Below are positions 26,407 to 34,118 of a stretch of 45,902 nt of DNA, piece after piece. Below the pieces are notes generated by a model. The model was not told the DNA's origin, did not search any database, and worked only from the letters and a program-made list of their open reading frames with translations. The position numbers were made by a program, and so were the translations under genes. The stretch's first letter is position 1. Every line of letters starts with the position of its first letter. The stretch lies in NCBI GenBank assembly GCA_015689745.1, contig WVSO01000020.1, forward strand, positions 1 to 45,902, given 5' to 3'. This DNA comes from Rhodobacterales bacterium HKCCSP123. Lineage in GTDB: Bacteria > Pseudomonadota > Alphaproteobacteria > Rhodobacterales > Rhodobacteraceae.

Positions 26407-26710
26407 TCAAGACTCCATATCCCCTTCGTGGTCAATGGATGCCCTGGCGGTTTGACGGGCCTCTCCGATGCCCGGGGCGGCAAATCCATACCCGACCACC
26501 CGGCGGAGCCCCGAGCCCCCGGCGCGCCGATCGGGCGGGCACGCGGCGGCAGCCAGGCACGGAACCGCTCGGCCTCGGACGTGGTGATGTCGCCGGGGTG
26601 CGGTGCGGGCCGGAGTTGTCTCCTCTGGAACCGCTGCCGCTTTCGTGCCGGATCCCCTGTGCAATCGGGGCTCTCTTCACTAAGACACCCGCAGCAAGAG
26701 GGGTTGGCCA
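26407..26710. other. Intergenic stretch before the glycosyltransferase gene
   Basis: This 304-bp stretch marks a return from low to high GC. A minus-strand frame through it is Pro/Arg-rich with no recognisable motif. CTTCACTAAGACACCC near 26670-26690 may belong to the promoter of the next gene. Nothing else can be supported. Confidence 0.4.
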
Positions 26711-27754
26711 ATGAACGACCGGGTCTACGGGATGAAGGACGCAAGCGCCCTGGCATGGGTGGACAGCGGGACCGTGGACCCCGACAAACTGACCCTTTTC
26801 TCGGTCATGAAGAACGAGATGGCCTTCCTGCCCGGCTGGCTGTCGCATCATCGCGGCATCGGGTTTCGGCAATTCCTGATCTGGGACGATACCTCGGACG
26901 ACGGGACGCTGGACTATCTCCGGGACCAGCCCGACTGCATCGTCATGCGGTCCGAGTTGTCCTACGGAGATGAGATTCGCTTCCGCGACCCCGACGGCAA
27001 GCTCCGTCGCGAACGGGCGGGCATCTATTTCAAGATCGCGCTTCCGCACCTGTTCTTCGATGGTCCCTACGTCGGCTACCTCGACGCCGACGAATTCCTG
27101 ATCCTGCCGCCGGACGTCGGCTCCATCCAGGAGGTGCTGGCAAGGCTCGACGCCGAGGGCGCACCCTCGGTCGTGGCCTCCGTCGTCGAGTTCTTCCCGG
27201 CCAACGTGCGCGATCTGCAGGGCGAGATGCCCGGGGATTTCGCCGGGCTGATCGACGCCTATCCCTATTTCGAGGCCGAGCGGCTGGTGCAGCTCGCCCC
27301 CGGCGCGCAGCCGGTTCTGACAGGCAGGTCCAAGACCGCGCGCCTCTTCGACCGTTTCGGCATCGAGCCCCGCGTCGAACGGAAGGGCTGGCAACGCATC
27401 TGGATGTCCCGCGGCGCCAAGGAAGTGCAAAGATTCCAGAAATCGCCCCGGCACAAGACGCCGTTGCTGCGCCGCGACGCCCAAAGCCGCCTTGTCGGGT
27501 CGCATAACGGCAGCTTGCCGCCGTCGCCCGACGTGCTGCTGTGCATCGCGCATTTCGTCTTCACGGCCCAGTTCGCGGACAAGATCGCTCGGGCCACGTC
27601 CTGGGGCGCGCACGCCAACAGCGCCGCGAAATACCGGTATTACAGGGAGCTTCTGGACAGGATGGAGGCCGAGGACGGCACGTTCCTGGAACCCTCCTCG
27701 CGGCGGTTCGAAAACGCGTGGCAACTGGTCGACGCAGGGCTCATCCAGTGGTGA
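26711..27754 (+). CDS. Family-2-like glycosyltransferase
   Basis: The 347-aa protein opens its catalytic domain with LFSVMKNEMAFLPGWLSHH and RQFLIWDDTSDDGT (residues 29-66), the pattern of the Glyco_tranf_2_4 group. A DxD-type motif follows in GYLDADEF (DAD 125-127). The C-terminal third is rich in Trp/His/Arg (GWQRIWM, SHNGSLPP, CIAHFVFTAQF). No membrane segment is present, so it should act at the cytoplasmic face. Donor and acceptor are unknown. Its 3' end overlaps the convergent sulfotransferase gene by 14 bp. Confidence 0.85.
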   Translation: MNDRVYGMKDASALAWVDSGTVDPDKLTLFSVMKNEMAFLPGWLSHHRGIGFRQFLIWDDTSDDGTLDYLRDQPDCIVMRSELSYGDEIRFRDPDGKLRRERAGIYFKIALPHLFFDGPYVGYLDADEFLILPPDVGSIQEVLARLDAEGAPSVVASVVEFFPANVRDLQGEMPGDFAGLIDAYPYFEAERLVQLAPGAQPVLTGRSKTARLFDRFGIEPRVERKGWQRIWMSRGAKEVQRFQKSPRHKTPLLRRDAQSRLVGSHNGSLPPSPDVLLCIAHFVFTAQFADKIARATSWGAHANSAAKYRYYRELLDRMEAEDGTFLEPSSRRFENAWQLVDAGLIQW

Positions 27755-28601
27755 TGACCCACCGGGCCGAGGGCCAGAGCCGTGCGATCTGTGGCAGGCG
27801 CGACGCCACCGCCTCGTAGACGGGGGCGTAATGCCGGGCGATGCGGCATTCGAGGTCGGACGGGAACGCGGTTCGGCCGGACCCGCGCGCGTTCATCGGC
27901 GCCGCCCCGGCGTCCGGTTCTGTCGCCACGCCCGAGAAACCCGCGAAACGCGCGATGCCGGCCGGCGTGAACATGTCCTCGAACAGGCAATAGAACCTTT
28001 GTTCGGCTGGAAAGACGGCCTCCAGTTCCGCCAGCGTCAGGTCGTAGCGCATGCGCGCCTCGGCCTCCGCGCTGGCATAGAAGCGGTCCATGTCGGTCGC
28101 CTCGTCCCCTGTCCTGTCCCGGTATCCCTTCTGCTGGTCCATCAGCAGGTGCGAGCGCAGGCGCGCCACCGGGTCGCGCATCGCGAAAAGCGCGCGCGTC
28201 TCGATCCCGCGCGCGGCGAAGCCATCCCGGATGCGCGCCAGCGTCGCGGCGGGCAGGGCCGCGTAGGATGGCGTGATGTCGCCCGTGCGCCGGATTCCGG
28301 GCTTGCCGAGGAGCGACGAGAAGTACTCGAAATACGCGTCCCGGTCCGTCTGCATGCGCCACCGCAGGTAGGTGCGGGATGGCCTGACCCCAAGGCGCCA
28401 CTTCACGGCCCCCGCCAGCCTGTAGGCCCGCCCTGGCGTCGGCACGCGGTAGCGCGCGAAGACCGAGCCCAGGTCGCTCTCCCAGGCCTGGTACTCCTCG
28501 AGGCGCCCGAAATCGGACCCGGGCTGCCGCGCAAGGTAGGCCTGCATCCAGGTGGAGCCGCATTTCTGCCCACCCAGGCCCAGGAAGAACGTCTTTGTCA
28601 T
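27741..28601 (-). CDS. Sulfotransferase domain protein
   Basis: The 286-aa product has the PAPS-binding P-loop FFLGLGGQKCGSTWMQAYL (5-23) and the 3'-phosphate motif ALFAMRDPVARLRSHLLMD. An acceptor-side motif, GDITPSYAALP, is also present. This is the heparan-sulfotransferase-like group found in bacterial glycan clusters. Its ATG (28599-28601) overlaps the stop of the upstream P-loop gene, so translation is coupled. Together with the sulfotransferase at 22908 it strongly suggests sulfated saccharide synthesis. Confidence 0.87.
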   Translation of the reverse strand: MTKTFFLGLGGQKCGSTWMQAYLARQPGSDFGRLEEYQAWESDLGSVFARYRVPTPGRAYRLAGAVKWRLGVRPSRTYLRWRMQTDRDAYFEYFSSLLGKPGIRRTGDITPSYAALPAATLARIRDGFAARGIETRALFAMRDPVARLRSHLLMDQQKGYRDRTGDEATDMDRFYASAEAEARMRYDLTLAELEAVFPAEQRFYCLFEDMFTPAGIARFAGFSGVATEPDAGAAPMNARGSGRTAFPSDLECRIARHYAPVYEAVASRLPQIARLWPSARWVITTG

Positions 28602-29272
28602 TGAACGAATTCCGCCAGCAGGCGCCGCGCAAGGCAGCGTGCCTCCGTATCGACGTCACCGGTCGCCTCGGTGAGCATCCAGGGAATCCCCGGATTGAAG
28701 TCACCGATTGCCCGGACGTCGCTCAGGGTCCTCTCCAGACTGTCCTGATATCGCTCGGCATCCTGTGTCCGGTCGCCGGTCTCGAGCCCCCGCCGCAGGC
28801 ATCGCTCCCGCCACACATCCAGGGGCGGCTGCAGGACGATGACGCAGTCGACCCGGTCAGTGAGGGCCCTCTGCTCGCGCCCGGACAGGTCTGCGAAAGA
28901 GACCTGTCCCCTCGACAGGCGCCTCATGGCGCGGATCTTGTGGGGAATGCCCTCGTCGAAGACGACGAAGGGAAACGGCCTCAGGGCCGCACACTCGAGC
29001 TTTCTGTAGTGGTCATAGAACAGGCGCACCAGCTTGCGATATGCGCCCAGGTCCCTCGGCCGGCTGGCCGCGGCAAGACCGATGATCCGGGGGACGTATC
29101 GCATCGCCGACAGGTTGGCGCGCAACCGCTTCAGGCGACCTGCGCGCTCGAAGTTGCGGGACGCCGAGAGGATCTGGCCGGGAAAGTTGCGTTCCAGGGC
29201 GTCCACCAGCGTGGTCTTCCCAGCACCGGCGAATCCGACACAATGCACGTATTTCTGCAAGCCGTTACGCAT
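28598..29272 (-). CDS. P-loop kinase-like protein
   Basis: The ATG at 29270-29272 gives 224 aa; a TTG two codons upstream is less likely. Walker A is GFAGAGKTT (13-21), and a Walker-B-like FVVFDEGIPHKI follows. Next are a VDCVIVLQPP strand and an Arg-rich lid-type segment (DVWRERCLRRGLETGDR), the layout of small nucleotide or sugar kinases. The substrate is unknown. Coupling to the sulfotransferase raises the possibility of an APS-kinase-like or acceptor-phosphorylating role, but the APS-kinase motifs are not evident. Confidence 0.7.
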   Translation of the reverse strand: MRNGLQKYVHCVGFAGAGKTTLVDALERNFPGQILSASRNFERAGRLKRLRANLSAMRYVPRIIGLAAASRPRDLGAYRKLVRLFYDHYRKLECAALRPFPFVVFDEGIPHKIRAMRRLSRGQVSFADLSGREQRALTDRVDCVIVLQPPLDVWRERCLRRGLETGDRTQDAERYQDSLERTLSDVRAIGDFNPGIPWMLTEATGDVDTEARCLARRLLAEFVQ

Positions 29273-29585
29273 CGGCAAAAATTGTCGTGCTTCATTATTT
29301 CGGTCAAGAGACCGATTGTGCCACCGTCGGGTGCGGGCGGGGGACCCGGCGACCGCCCTCCCGAGGCCGGGCTGCAGAATGGTCCGACATGCGCCTCTCC
29401 GTCTCCGCAGCCGACGCGGCCCGCCGCGTCACCGGGACCAGGCCGAGCCCCCCAAGCGCCCCGTTTCAAGGCGACACCCGCGCCCGTCGCCCAAAAAACG
29501 GGCAGTCGGGCCGATGCGGCCAGGGCGGCCCCCTGCTTTCCTTAGGGGCCCCCGCCCGTTCAGCCTACTGCTTGGGTCAGCAGGG
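29273..29585. other. Intergenic stretch with hairpins upstream of the guanidine operon
   Basis: The first ~40 bp are AT-rich (AAAATTGTCGTGCTTCATTATTT) and probably hold the promoter of the minus-strand kinase/sulfotransferase pair. Two inverted repeats follow: GCCCGT (29482-29487) with ACGGGC (29498-29503), and GGGCGG (29523-29528) with CCGCCC (29552-29557), enclosing CCCCT/AGGGG. The riboswitch promoter should lie here, but no clear -35/-10 stands out. Confidence 0.45.
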
Positions 29586-29694
29586 CATTTAGGGTTCCGC
29601 CGGTCCGCAGATGCGGCCGGGCCTGGTCCGAGAAATGCAGCCGGTCCGGCAAATTCCGGGACGGTACACGGCGGGCCAAAATCCCGGGAGAGCA
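29586..29694 (+). promoter_or_regulatory. Guanidine-I (ykkC class) riboswitch
   Basis: All conserved blocks of the guanidine-I aptamer appear in order and spacing: TAGGGTTCCG (29590-29599), GGTCCGAGA (29625-29633), ACACGG (29666-29671), and GGGCCAAAATCCCGGGAGA (29673-29691). GC-rich pairing segments connect them. It lies about 80 bp upstream of an ABC-transporter and guanidine-hydrolase operon, exactly the expected gene class, so it should switch these genes on when guanidine binds. A possible expression platform pairs GGGAG (29686-29690) with CTCCC (29715-29719). The aptamer is a strong match to remembered consensus; the platform is inference. Confidence 0.9.
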
Positions 29695-29775
29695 CTGCAC
29701 ATCGAGTTCGGCCGCTCCCCTGAACGCTCGCTTCCGGTCGGACGTGGAACATCATCCAACCGGAGGACCCGGACC

Positions 29776-30840
29776 ATGACCAGACTTGCACTCGCCGCCA
29801 CCACCGCCCTCGGCCTCGTCCTCGCGCCGGGCTTCGCCACCGCGCAGGAGCGGGACAGCTTCCGCGTGGCATGGTCGATCTACGTGGGCTGGATGCCCTG
29901 GGGCTATCTCGAGGAGAGTGGCATCATGGACCGCTGGGCCGAGCGCTACGGCATCGACGTCGAGATCGTGCAGATCAACGACTATGTCGAGTCCATCAAC
30001 CTCTATACCGCGGGCGAGTTCGACGGCGTGACCGCCACGAACATGGACACGCTCTCGATCCCCTCGGGCTCGGGCGTGGACACCACCGCGCTGATCGTCG
30101 GCGATTTCTCCAACGGCAACGACGCCGTGATCCTCAAGGGCGAGGGCACGCTGGAAAGCCTCGCGGGGATGCCCGTGAACCTCGTGGAACTGTCCGTCTC
30201 CCACTACCTGCTCGCCCGCGCGCTCGACAGCGTGGGGCTGGCCGAGCGTGACCTTGCAGGCGTGGTGAACACCTCCGACGCCGACATGATCGCCGCCTTC
30301 CAGACCGACGACGTGCAGGCGGTCGTCACATGGAACCCGCTCGTCTCCACCATCGCCGAGGACCCCGCGGCCAACATCCTCTTCACCTCCGCCGACATCC
30401 CCGGCGAGATCATCGACATAATGGTCGTCAACACCGAGACGCTGGCCGCCAACCCCGATTTCGGCCGCGCGCTGGTGGGCGCCTGGTACGAGTTGATGAC
30501 GATCATGTCGTCCGACACGGACGAGGGCATCGCCGCCCGCACCGCCATGGCCGAGGCGTCGGGCACCGATCTTGCGGGCTATGACGCGCAGCTCGCCTCG
30601 ACCCAGATGTTCTGGAACCCCGCCGATGCCGTCGCCTTCGTCGAAAGCGAGACCCTGCCCGAAACCATGGTCACCGTGGCCGAGTTCCTCTTCGATCAGG
30701 GCATCCTGGGCGAGGGCGCGCCGAGCGCCGATTTCGTCGGCATCGAATACCCCGGCGGCGTGACCACGGGCGACAGCGGCAACATCCGGCTGCGCTTCGA
30801 CCCAAGCTTCATGCAGATGGCCGCCGACGGCGCGCTCTGA
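29776..30840 (+). CDS. ABC transporter substrate-binding protein (probable guanidine uptake)
   Basis: The 354-aa protein has a signal peptide (MTRLALAATTALGLVLAPGF, cleavage after ATA near residue 23). The NitT/TauT-like periplasmic binding fold shows in FRVAWSIYVGWMPWGYLEESG, in the EFDGVTATNMDTLSIPS segment, and in VQAVVTWNPLVSTI. Relatives accompany urea-carboxylase or guanidine-degradation genes. It is the first gene after the guanidine-I riboswitch and is preceded by GGAGGA. It probably captures guanidine in the periplasm for the permease/ATPase pair that follows. The substrate is inferred from context. Confidence 0.88.
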   Translation: MTRLALAATTALGLVLAPGFATAQERDSFRVAWSIYVGWMPWGYLEESGIMDRWAERYGIDVEIVQINDYVESINLYTAGEFDGVTATNMDTLSIPSGSGVDTTALIVGDFSNGNDAVILKGEGTLESLAGMPVNLVELSVSHYLLARALDSVGLAERDLAGVVNTSDADMIAAFQTDDVQAVVTWNPLVSTIAEDPAANILFTSADIPGEIIDIMVVNTETLAANPDFGRALVGAWYELMTIMSSDTDEGIAARTAMAEASGTDLAGYDAQLASTQMFWNPADAVAFVESETLPETMVTVAEFLFDQGILGEGAPSADFVGIEYPGGVTTGDSGNIRLRFDPSFMQMAADGAL

Positions 30841-30868
30841 GCCACCGGGCCGAAGGGGAGCGCGCGCC

Positions 30869-31681
30869 ATGCGTCTCATCAACCGACGCGCGGGCCCGGT
30901 CAGCCGGGTGGCACTGGCCGCGCTTCCCTTCGTGCTGGTGGGGCTGGCCTATGCCTCGGCCTCCGCCGCGCGGCTGGCCGAGAACCCGCAGGACCGCGTC
31001 CTGCCCTCGCCGGCCACGCTGCTGGACACGGCCGTGCGCCTGATGACGGATGAGGACCGCCGCTCGGGCGAGATCCTGTTCTGGGGCGACACGCTCTCCA
31101 GCCTGACGCTCTTGTTCTCGGGCGTCGGCATCGCCGCCGTCATCGGGCTGTGCGTCGGGCTGGCCATCGGTCTGGTGCCGCTGGTGCGCACCAGCCTGCA
31201 GGGCTTCGTCGCGGTCCTGTCGATGATCCCGCCCTTGGCGCTTCTGCCGATCCTCTTCATCTCGCTCGGCGTGGGCGATGCCGCAAAGGTGGCGCTCATC
31301 GCCATCGGCATCACCCCCTTCCTGATCCGCGACCTTGCCGCGCGCACGATGGAACTGCCGCAGGAACAACTGGTGAAGGCGCAGACGCTGGGTGCCTCGA
31401 CGCTTTCCATCGCGCTTTCCGTCGCGCTGCCCCAGATCATGCCGCGGCTTCTGTCGGCGCTGCGCCTGTCGCTGGGGCCTGCGTGGCTGTTTCTCATCGC
31501 GGCCGAGGCCGTGGCCTCGGACAGTGGCCTTGGCTACCGCATCTTCCTCGTCCGCCGCTTCCTCGCCATGGACGTGATCCTGACTTACGTGGCCTGGATC
31601 ACCTTCCTCGCCTTCGCGATCGACTGGCTTCTCGCCCAAGCCTCCCGCCGCCTCTACCCCTGGGCCGAGGTGCGGGCATGA
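30869..31681 (+). CDS. ABC transporter permease (probable guanidine uptake)
   Basis: The 270-aa inner-membrane protein has about six hydrophobic segments and the binding-protein-dependent permease EAA loop (QEQLVKAQTLGASTLSIALS followed by VALPQIMPRLL). The ATG at 30869 is preceded by AAGGGGAG. Its stop overlaps the ATPase start (ATGA), so translation is coupled. It would form the homodimeric membrane channel of the transporter. Confidence 0.92.
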   Translation: MRLINRRAGPVSRVALAALPFVLVGLAYASASAARLAENPQDRVLPSPATLLDTAVRLMTDEDRRSGEILFWGDTLSSLTLLFSGVGIAAVIGLCVGLAIGLVPLVRTSLQGFVAVLSMIPPLALLPILFISLGVGDAAKVALIAIGITPFLIRDLAARTMELPQEQLVKAQTLGASTLSIALSVALPQIMPRLLSALRLSLGPAWLFLIAAEAVASDSGLGYRIFLVRRFLAMDVILTYVAWITFLAFAIDWLLAQASRRLYPWAEVRA

Positions 31682-32484
31682 GCTTCGTCACTGTCGAGAA
31701 CCTGTTCCAGAGCTATGGCCGCCGCCCGATCCTCGAACGCGTGAACCTGACAGCCGAGGAAGGCGAGTTCGTCTCCATCGTGGGCGCGTCGGGCTGCGGG
31801 AAATCCACCTTCCTGCGCCTGCTGCTCGACCAGGAGCGCCCGACGCGGGGCGAGATAACGGTGGACGGCCAGCCGCTGCGCGGCGAACCCGACCGCTCGC
31901 GCGGCATCGTGTTCCAGCGTTATTCCGTCTTCCCGCACCTGACGGTGCGCGACAACATCGTCGCGGCCGAAGGCCTGTCGCGCCCGCTGGGCCGCCTTTT
32001 CGGCACGGTCAAACGCGCCGCCCGCGCGCGGGCCGAGGCCGCGCTCGAGCGGATCGGGCTGGCCCATGTCGCCGACCAATACCCCGCCGCCCTCTCGGGC
32101 GGGATGCAGCAACGCCTTGCCATCGCGCAGGCGCTGGCCGCCAAGCCGCGCATCCTGCTGCTGGACGAGCCCTTCGGCGCGCTCGACCCCGGCACGCGCG
32201 AGCAGATGCACGCCTTCCTGCAGGACCTCCGCGCCGAGACGCGGATGACCGTCTTCATGGTCACCCATGACCTGCCCGAGGCCTTCAAGCTGGGCGACCG
32301 CGTCATCGTCTTCGACAAGACCCGCTGGGACCCCCACGACCCCGCCGCCTATGGCGCGACGATCACCTATGATTTCGACGCGCGGAACGGCGGCTTCCCC
32401 TATCAACTGCAAGAGGACCAAGATGATCTTGAGAGAGACGAGGATCACCCGGTCGCATCACCCGGCCGACCGGCCGACGCGTGA
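31678..32484 (+). CDS. ABC transporter ATP-binding protein (probable guanidine uptake)
   Basis: The ATG at 31678 overlaps the permease stop and gives 268 aa. Motifs are complete: Walker A GASGCGKST (36-44), Q-loop Q80, signature LSGGMQQR (139-146), Walker B ILLLDEP (159-165) and switch H197. A C-terminal tail after residue 215 (WDPHDPAAYGATITYDFDAR) resembles ATPases linked to urea-carboxylase-type transporters, from memory. The last 62 bp may overlap the guanidine hydrolase gene, depending on its start. Confidence 0.93.
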   Translation: MSFVTVENLFQSYGRRPILERVNLTAEEGEFVSIVGASGCGKSTFLRLLLDQERPTRGEITVDGQPLRGEPDRSRGIVFQRYSVFPHLTVRDNIVAAEGLSRPLGRLFGTVKRAARARAEAALERIGLAHVADQYPAALSGGMQQRLAIAQALAAKPRILLLDEPFGALDPGTREQMHAFLQDLRAETRMTVFMVTHDLPEAFKLGDRVIVFDKTRWDPHDPAAYGATITYDFDARNGGFPYQLQEDQDDLERDEDHPVASPGRPADA

Positions 32485-33667
32485 TCGCCGCGCCCATCAC
32501 CCAGACCTGACCCGCCTGCAGGGCTGGCGCAGCATGAAGGCCGAGGCCGACTTGCCCGAAGGCCGCTGGGACGAGGAACGCCGCTGGGCGCTGCGCATGG
32601 GCCTGACCGGCGCGGACTCGATCGACGACAAGTCGATCCCCACCTTCGCGCGCGGCGAGCTTCCGCATTACGCGGGCATCAACACCTTCCTCAAGGCCCC
32701 CTATGCCGAGGATGTGCTCGAGGTCGCCAATTACGACGCCACGGTCCTCGGCATCCCCTTCGACGGCGGCACCACCTACCGCCCCGGCACCCGCTTCGGG
32801 CCGCAGGGCCTGCGCAAGATCAGCGCGCTCTACACGCCCTACAATTACGAGATGGCCGTCGACCTGCGCGAACAGATGACGCTCTGCGACGCGGGGGATG
32901 TCTTCACCATCCCCGCGAACCTCGAGAAAAGCTTCGACCAGATCAGCCGCGCGGTGAGCCACGTCTTCTCCTCCGGCAGCTTCCCGGTGATGATCGGGGG
33001 CGATCATTCCATCGGCTTTCCTTGCGTGCGCGGCATCGCCGAATGCACCTCGAAGAAGATCGGGATCGTCCATTTCGACCGCCACGCCGACATCCAGGAA
33101 AAGGACCTGGACGAACGCATGCACACGACGCCGTGGTTCCACTCCACCCTCCTGCCCAACGTGCCCGCCAAGAACCTCGTGCAGGTCGGCATCGGCGGCT
33201 GGCAGGTCCCGCGCGAGGCGGTGAAGGTCGCGCGCGAGCGCGAGACCAACATCATCACCATGTCGGACATGGAGAAGATGGGCGTCGACAAGACCGCCGA
33301 GATGGCGCTGGAGATGGCCTGGGACGGCGTCGACATGGTCTACATGTCCTTCGACATCGACTCGATCGACTGCGGCTTCGTCCCCGGCACCGGCTGGCCC
33401 GAACCCGGCGGCTTCCTCCCGCGCGAGGCGCTGGCGCTGGCCTCCAAGGTCGCGGCCGAGGGGCTGTGCGGCATGGAGCTGGTCGAGGTCTCGCCGCCCT
33501 ATGACACCTCCGACATCACCGCGCTGATGGGCACCCGCGTGATCGTGGACGTGCTGGGCAGCATGGTCGCCAACGGCAAGATGGGCGCGCACAAGCGGCA
33601 CATCGACAAGCCCGTCAGCATCCCGCACGGCGAGTTCGAGGGAAAGAGGTGGTCCAATGCCACATGA
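32423..33667 (+). CDS. gdmH: Guanidine hydrolase (Ni-dependent, arginase superfamily)
   Basis: The product should hydrolyse guanidine to urea and ammonia. All six ureohydrolase metal ligands are present: H195 (GGDHS), D219, H221 and D223 (HFDRHAD), and D311 and D313 (SFDIDSID). Features recalled from cyanobacterial GdmH (Sll1077) are also seen: HYAGINTFLKAPY, MHTTPWFHSTLLPN, VGIGGWQVPR, CGFVPGTGWPEPGG and VEVSPPYD. The guanidine riboswitch and transporter upstream support this over agmatinase. ATG 32423 has an AAGAGGAC site and gives 414 aa; ATG 32534 would avoid the overlap with the ATPase gene and give 377 aa. The active metal is nickel in characterised homologues. No urease genes lie in the window. 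Confidence 0.9.
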   Translation: MILRETRITRSHHPADRPTRDRRAHHPDLTRLQGWRSMKAEADLPEGRWDEERRWALRMGLTGADSIDDKSIPTFARGELPHYAGINTFLKAPYAEDVLEVANYDATVLGIPFDGGTTYRPGTRFGPQGLRKISALYTPYNYEMAVDLREQMTLCDAGDVFTIPANLEKSFDQISRAVSHVFSSGSFPVMIGGDHSIGFPCVRGIAECTSKKIGIVHFDRHADIQEKDLDERMHTTPWFHSTLLPNVPAKNLVQVGIGGWQVPREAVKVARERETNIITMSDMEKMGVDKTAEMALEMAWDGVDMVYMSFDIDSIDCGFVPGTGWPEPGGFLPREALALASKVAAEGLCGMELVEVSPPYDTSDITALMGTRVIVDVLGSMVANGKMGAHKRHIDKPVSIPHGEFEGKRWSNAT

Positions 33668-34115
33668 CCACCATCACCACGGGCACGGGCATGATCACGG
33701 CCATGACCACGGGCATCACCACCCCCACGGCCACAACCACGCCCATGCCGACCATCTCCATTCCCACCTCATGCCCGAGGATCGGGCCGCCGACCTGCAG
33801 GTCCTGACCGCGCAGTTCATCGACGGTTTCGTCACGGCCCGCGACAAGGCCGCCTACCTCAAGCTTGCGGGTGTGCCGCTGGAGCGCCCCGGCAAATCCG
33901 GGCCGGGCATGCTGAAACTGGTGGATGTGGAGCTGAAGACCGAATGGCAGGTCGGCACCGCCTCCCCCTCCTTCGGCTCGCACGAGTTGAGCTACCTACC
34001 GTTCCCGGGCGAGATGATCCGGGAGCGCACCAACATGAGCCTCGTCTACGTCTCGATGACCGAGAAGGACCTGCTCGATATCCGCGATTTCCTTGCAGAA
34101 AAAGAAAGGGACTGA
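33657..34115 (+). CDS. Histidine-rich protein, candidate metal chaperone
   Basis: The 152-aa protein opens with an extreme metal-binding tail: 20 histidines in residues 1-38, spaced by Gly and Asp (MPHDHHHHGHGHDHGHDHGH and on). The remaining ~110 residues look folded: DLQVLTAQFIDGFVTARDKAAYLKL, a central strand-rich part (MLKLVDVELKTEWQVGT), and MSLVYVSMTEKDLLDIRDFL. It lacks HypA zinc cysteines and any HypB GTPase motif. It overlaps gdmH by 11 bp, so translation is coupled. A nickel-storage or insertion role for GdmH is a strong contextual inference, comparable to the His-rich tails of HypB, SlyD or UreE. I do not recognise the C-terminal domain. Confidence 0.85.
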   Translation: MPHDHHHHGHGHDHGHDHGHHHPHGHNHAHADHLHSHLMPEDRAADLQVLTAQFIDGFVTARDKAAYLKLAGVPLERPGKSGPGMLKLVDVELKTEWQVGTASPSFGSHELSYLPFPGEMIRERTNMSLVYVSMTEKDLLDIRDFLAEKERD

Positions 34116-34118
34116 CCC

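Noticed and set aside
26407-26756. A minus-strand frame before the glycosyltransferase that might be a transposase fragment
   Set aside because: No DDE-type motif, helix-turn-helix or terminal repeat could be found; composition is typical of a chance frame.
32423-33667. Annotation of the ureohydrolase as agmatinase
   Set aside because: Riboswitch and transporter context, plus GdmH-like motifs (HYAGINTFLKAPY, GIGGWQVPR), favour guanidine hydrolase.
33657-33776. CAY-repeat stretch in the His-rich gene as a possible CRISPR or tandem-repeat locus
   Set aside because: The periodicity comes from histidine, glycine and aspartate codons in frame; there are no spaced direct repeats of constant length.
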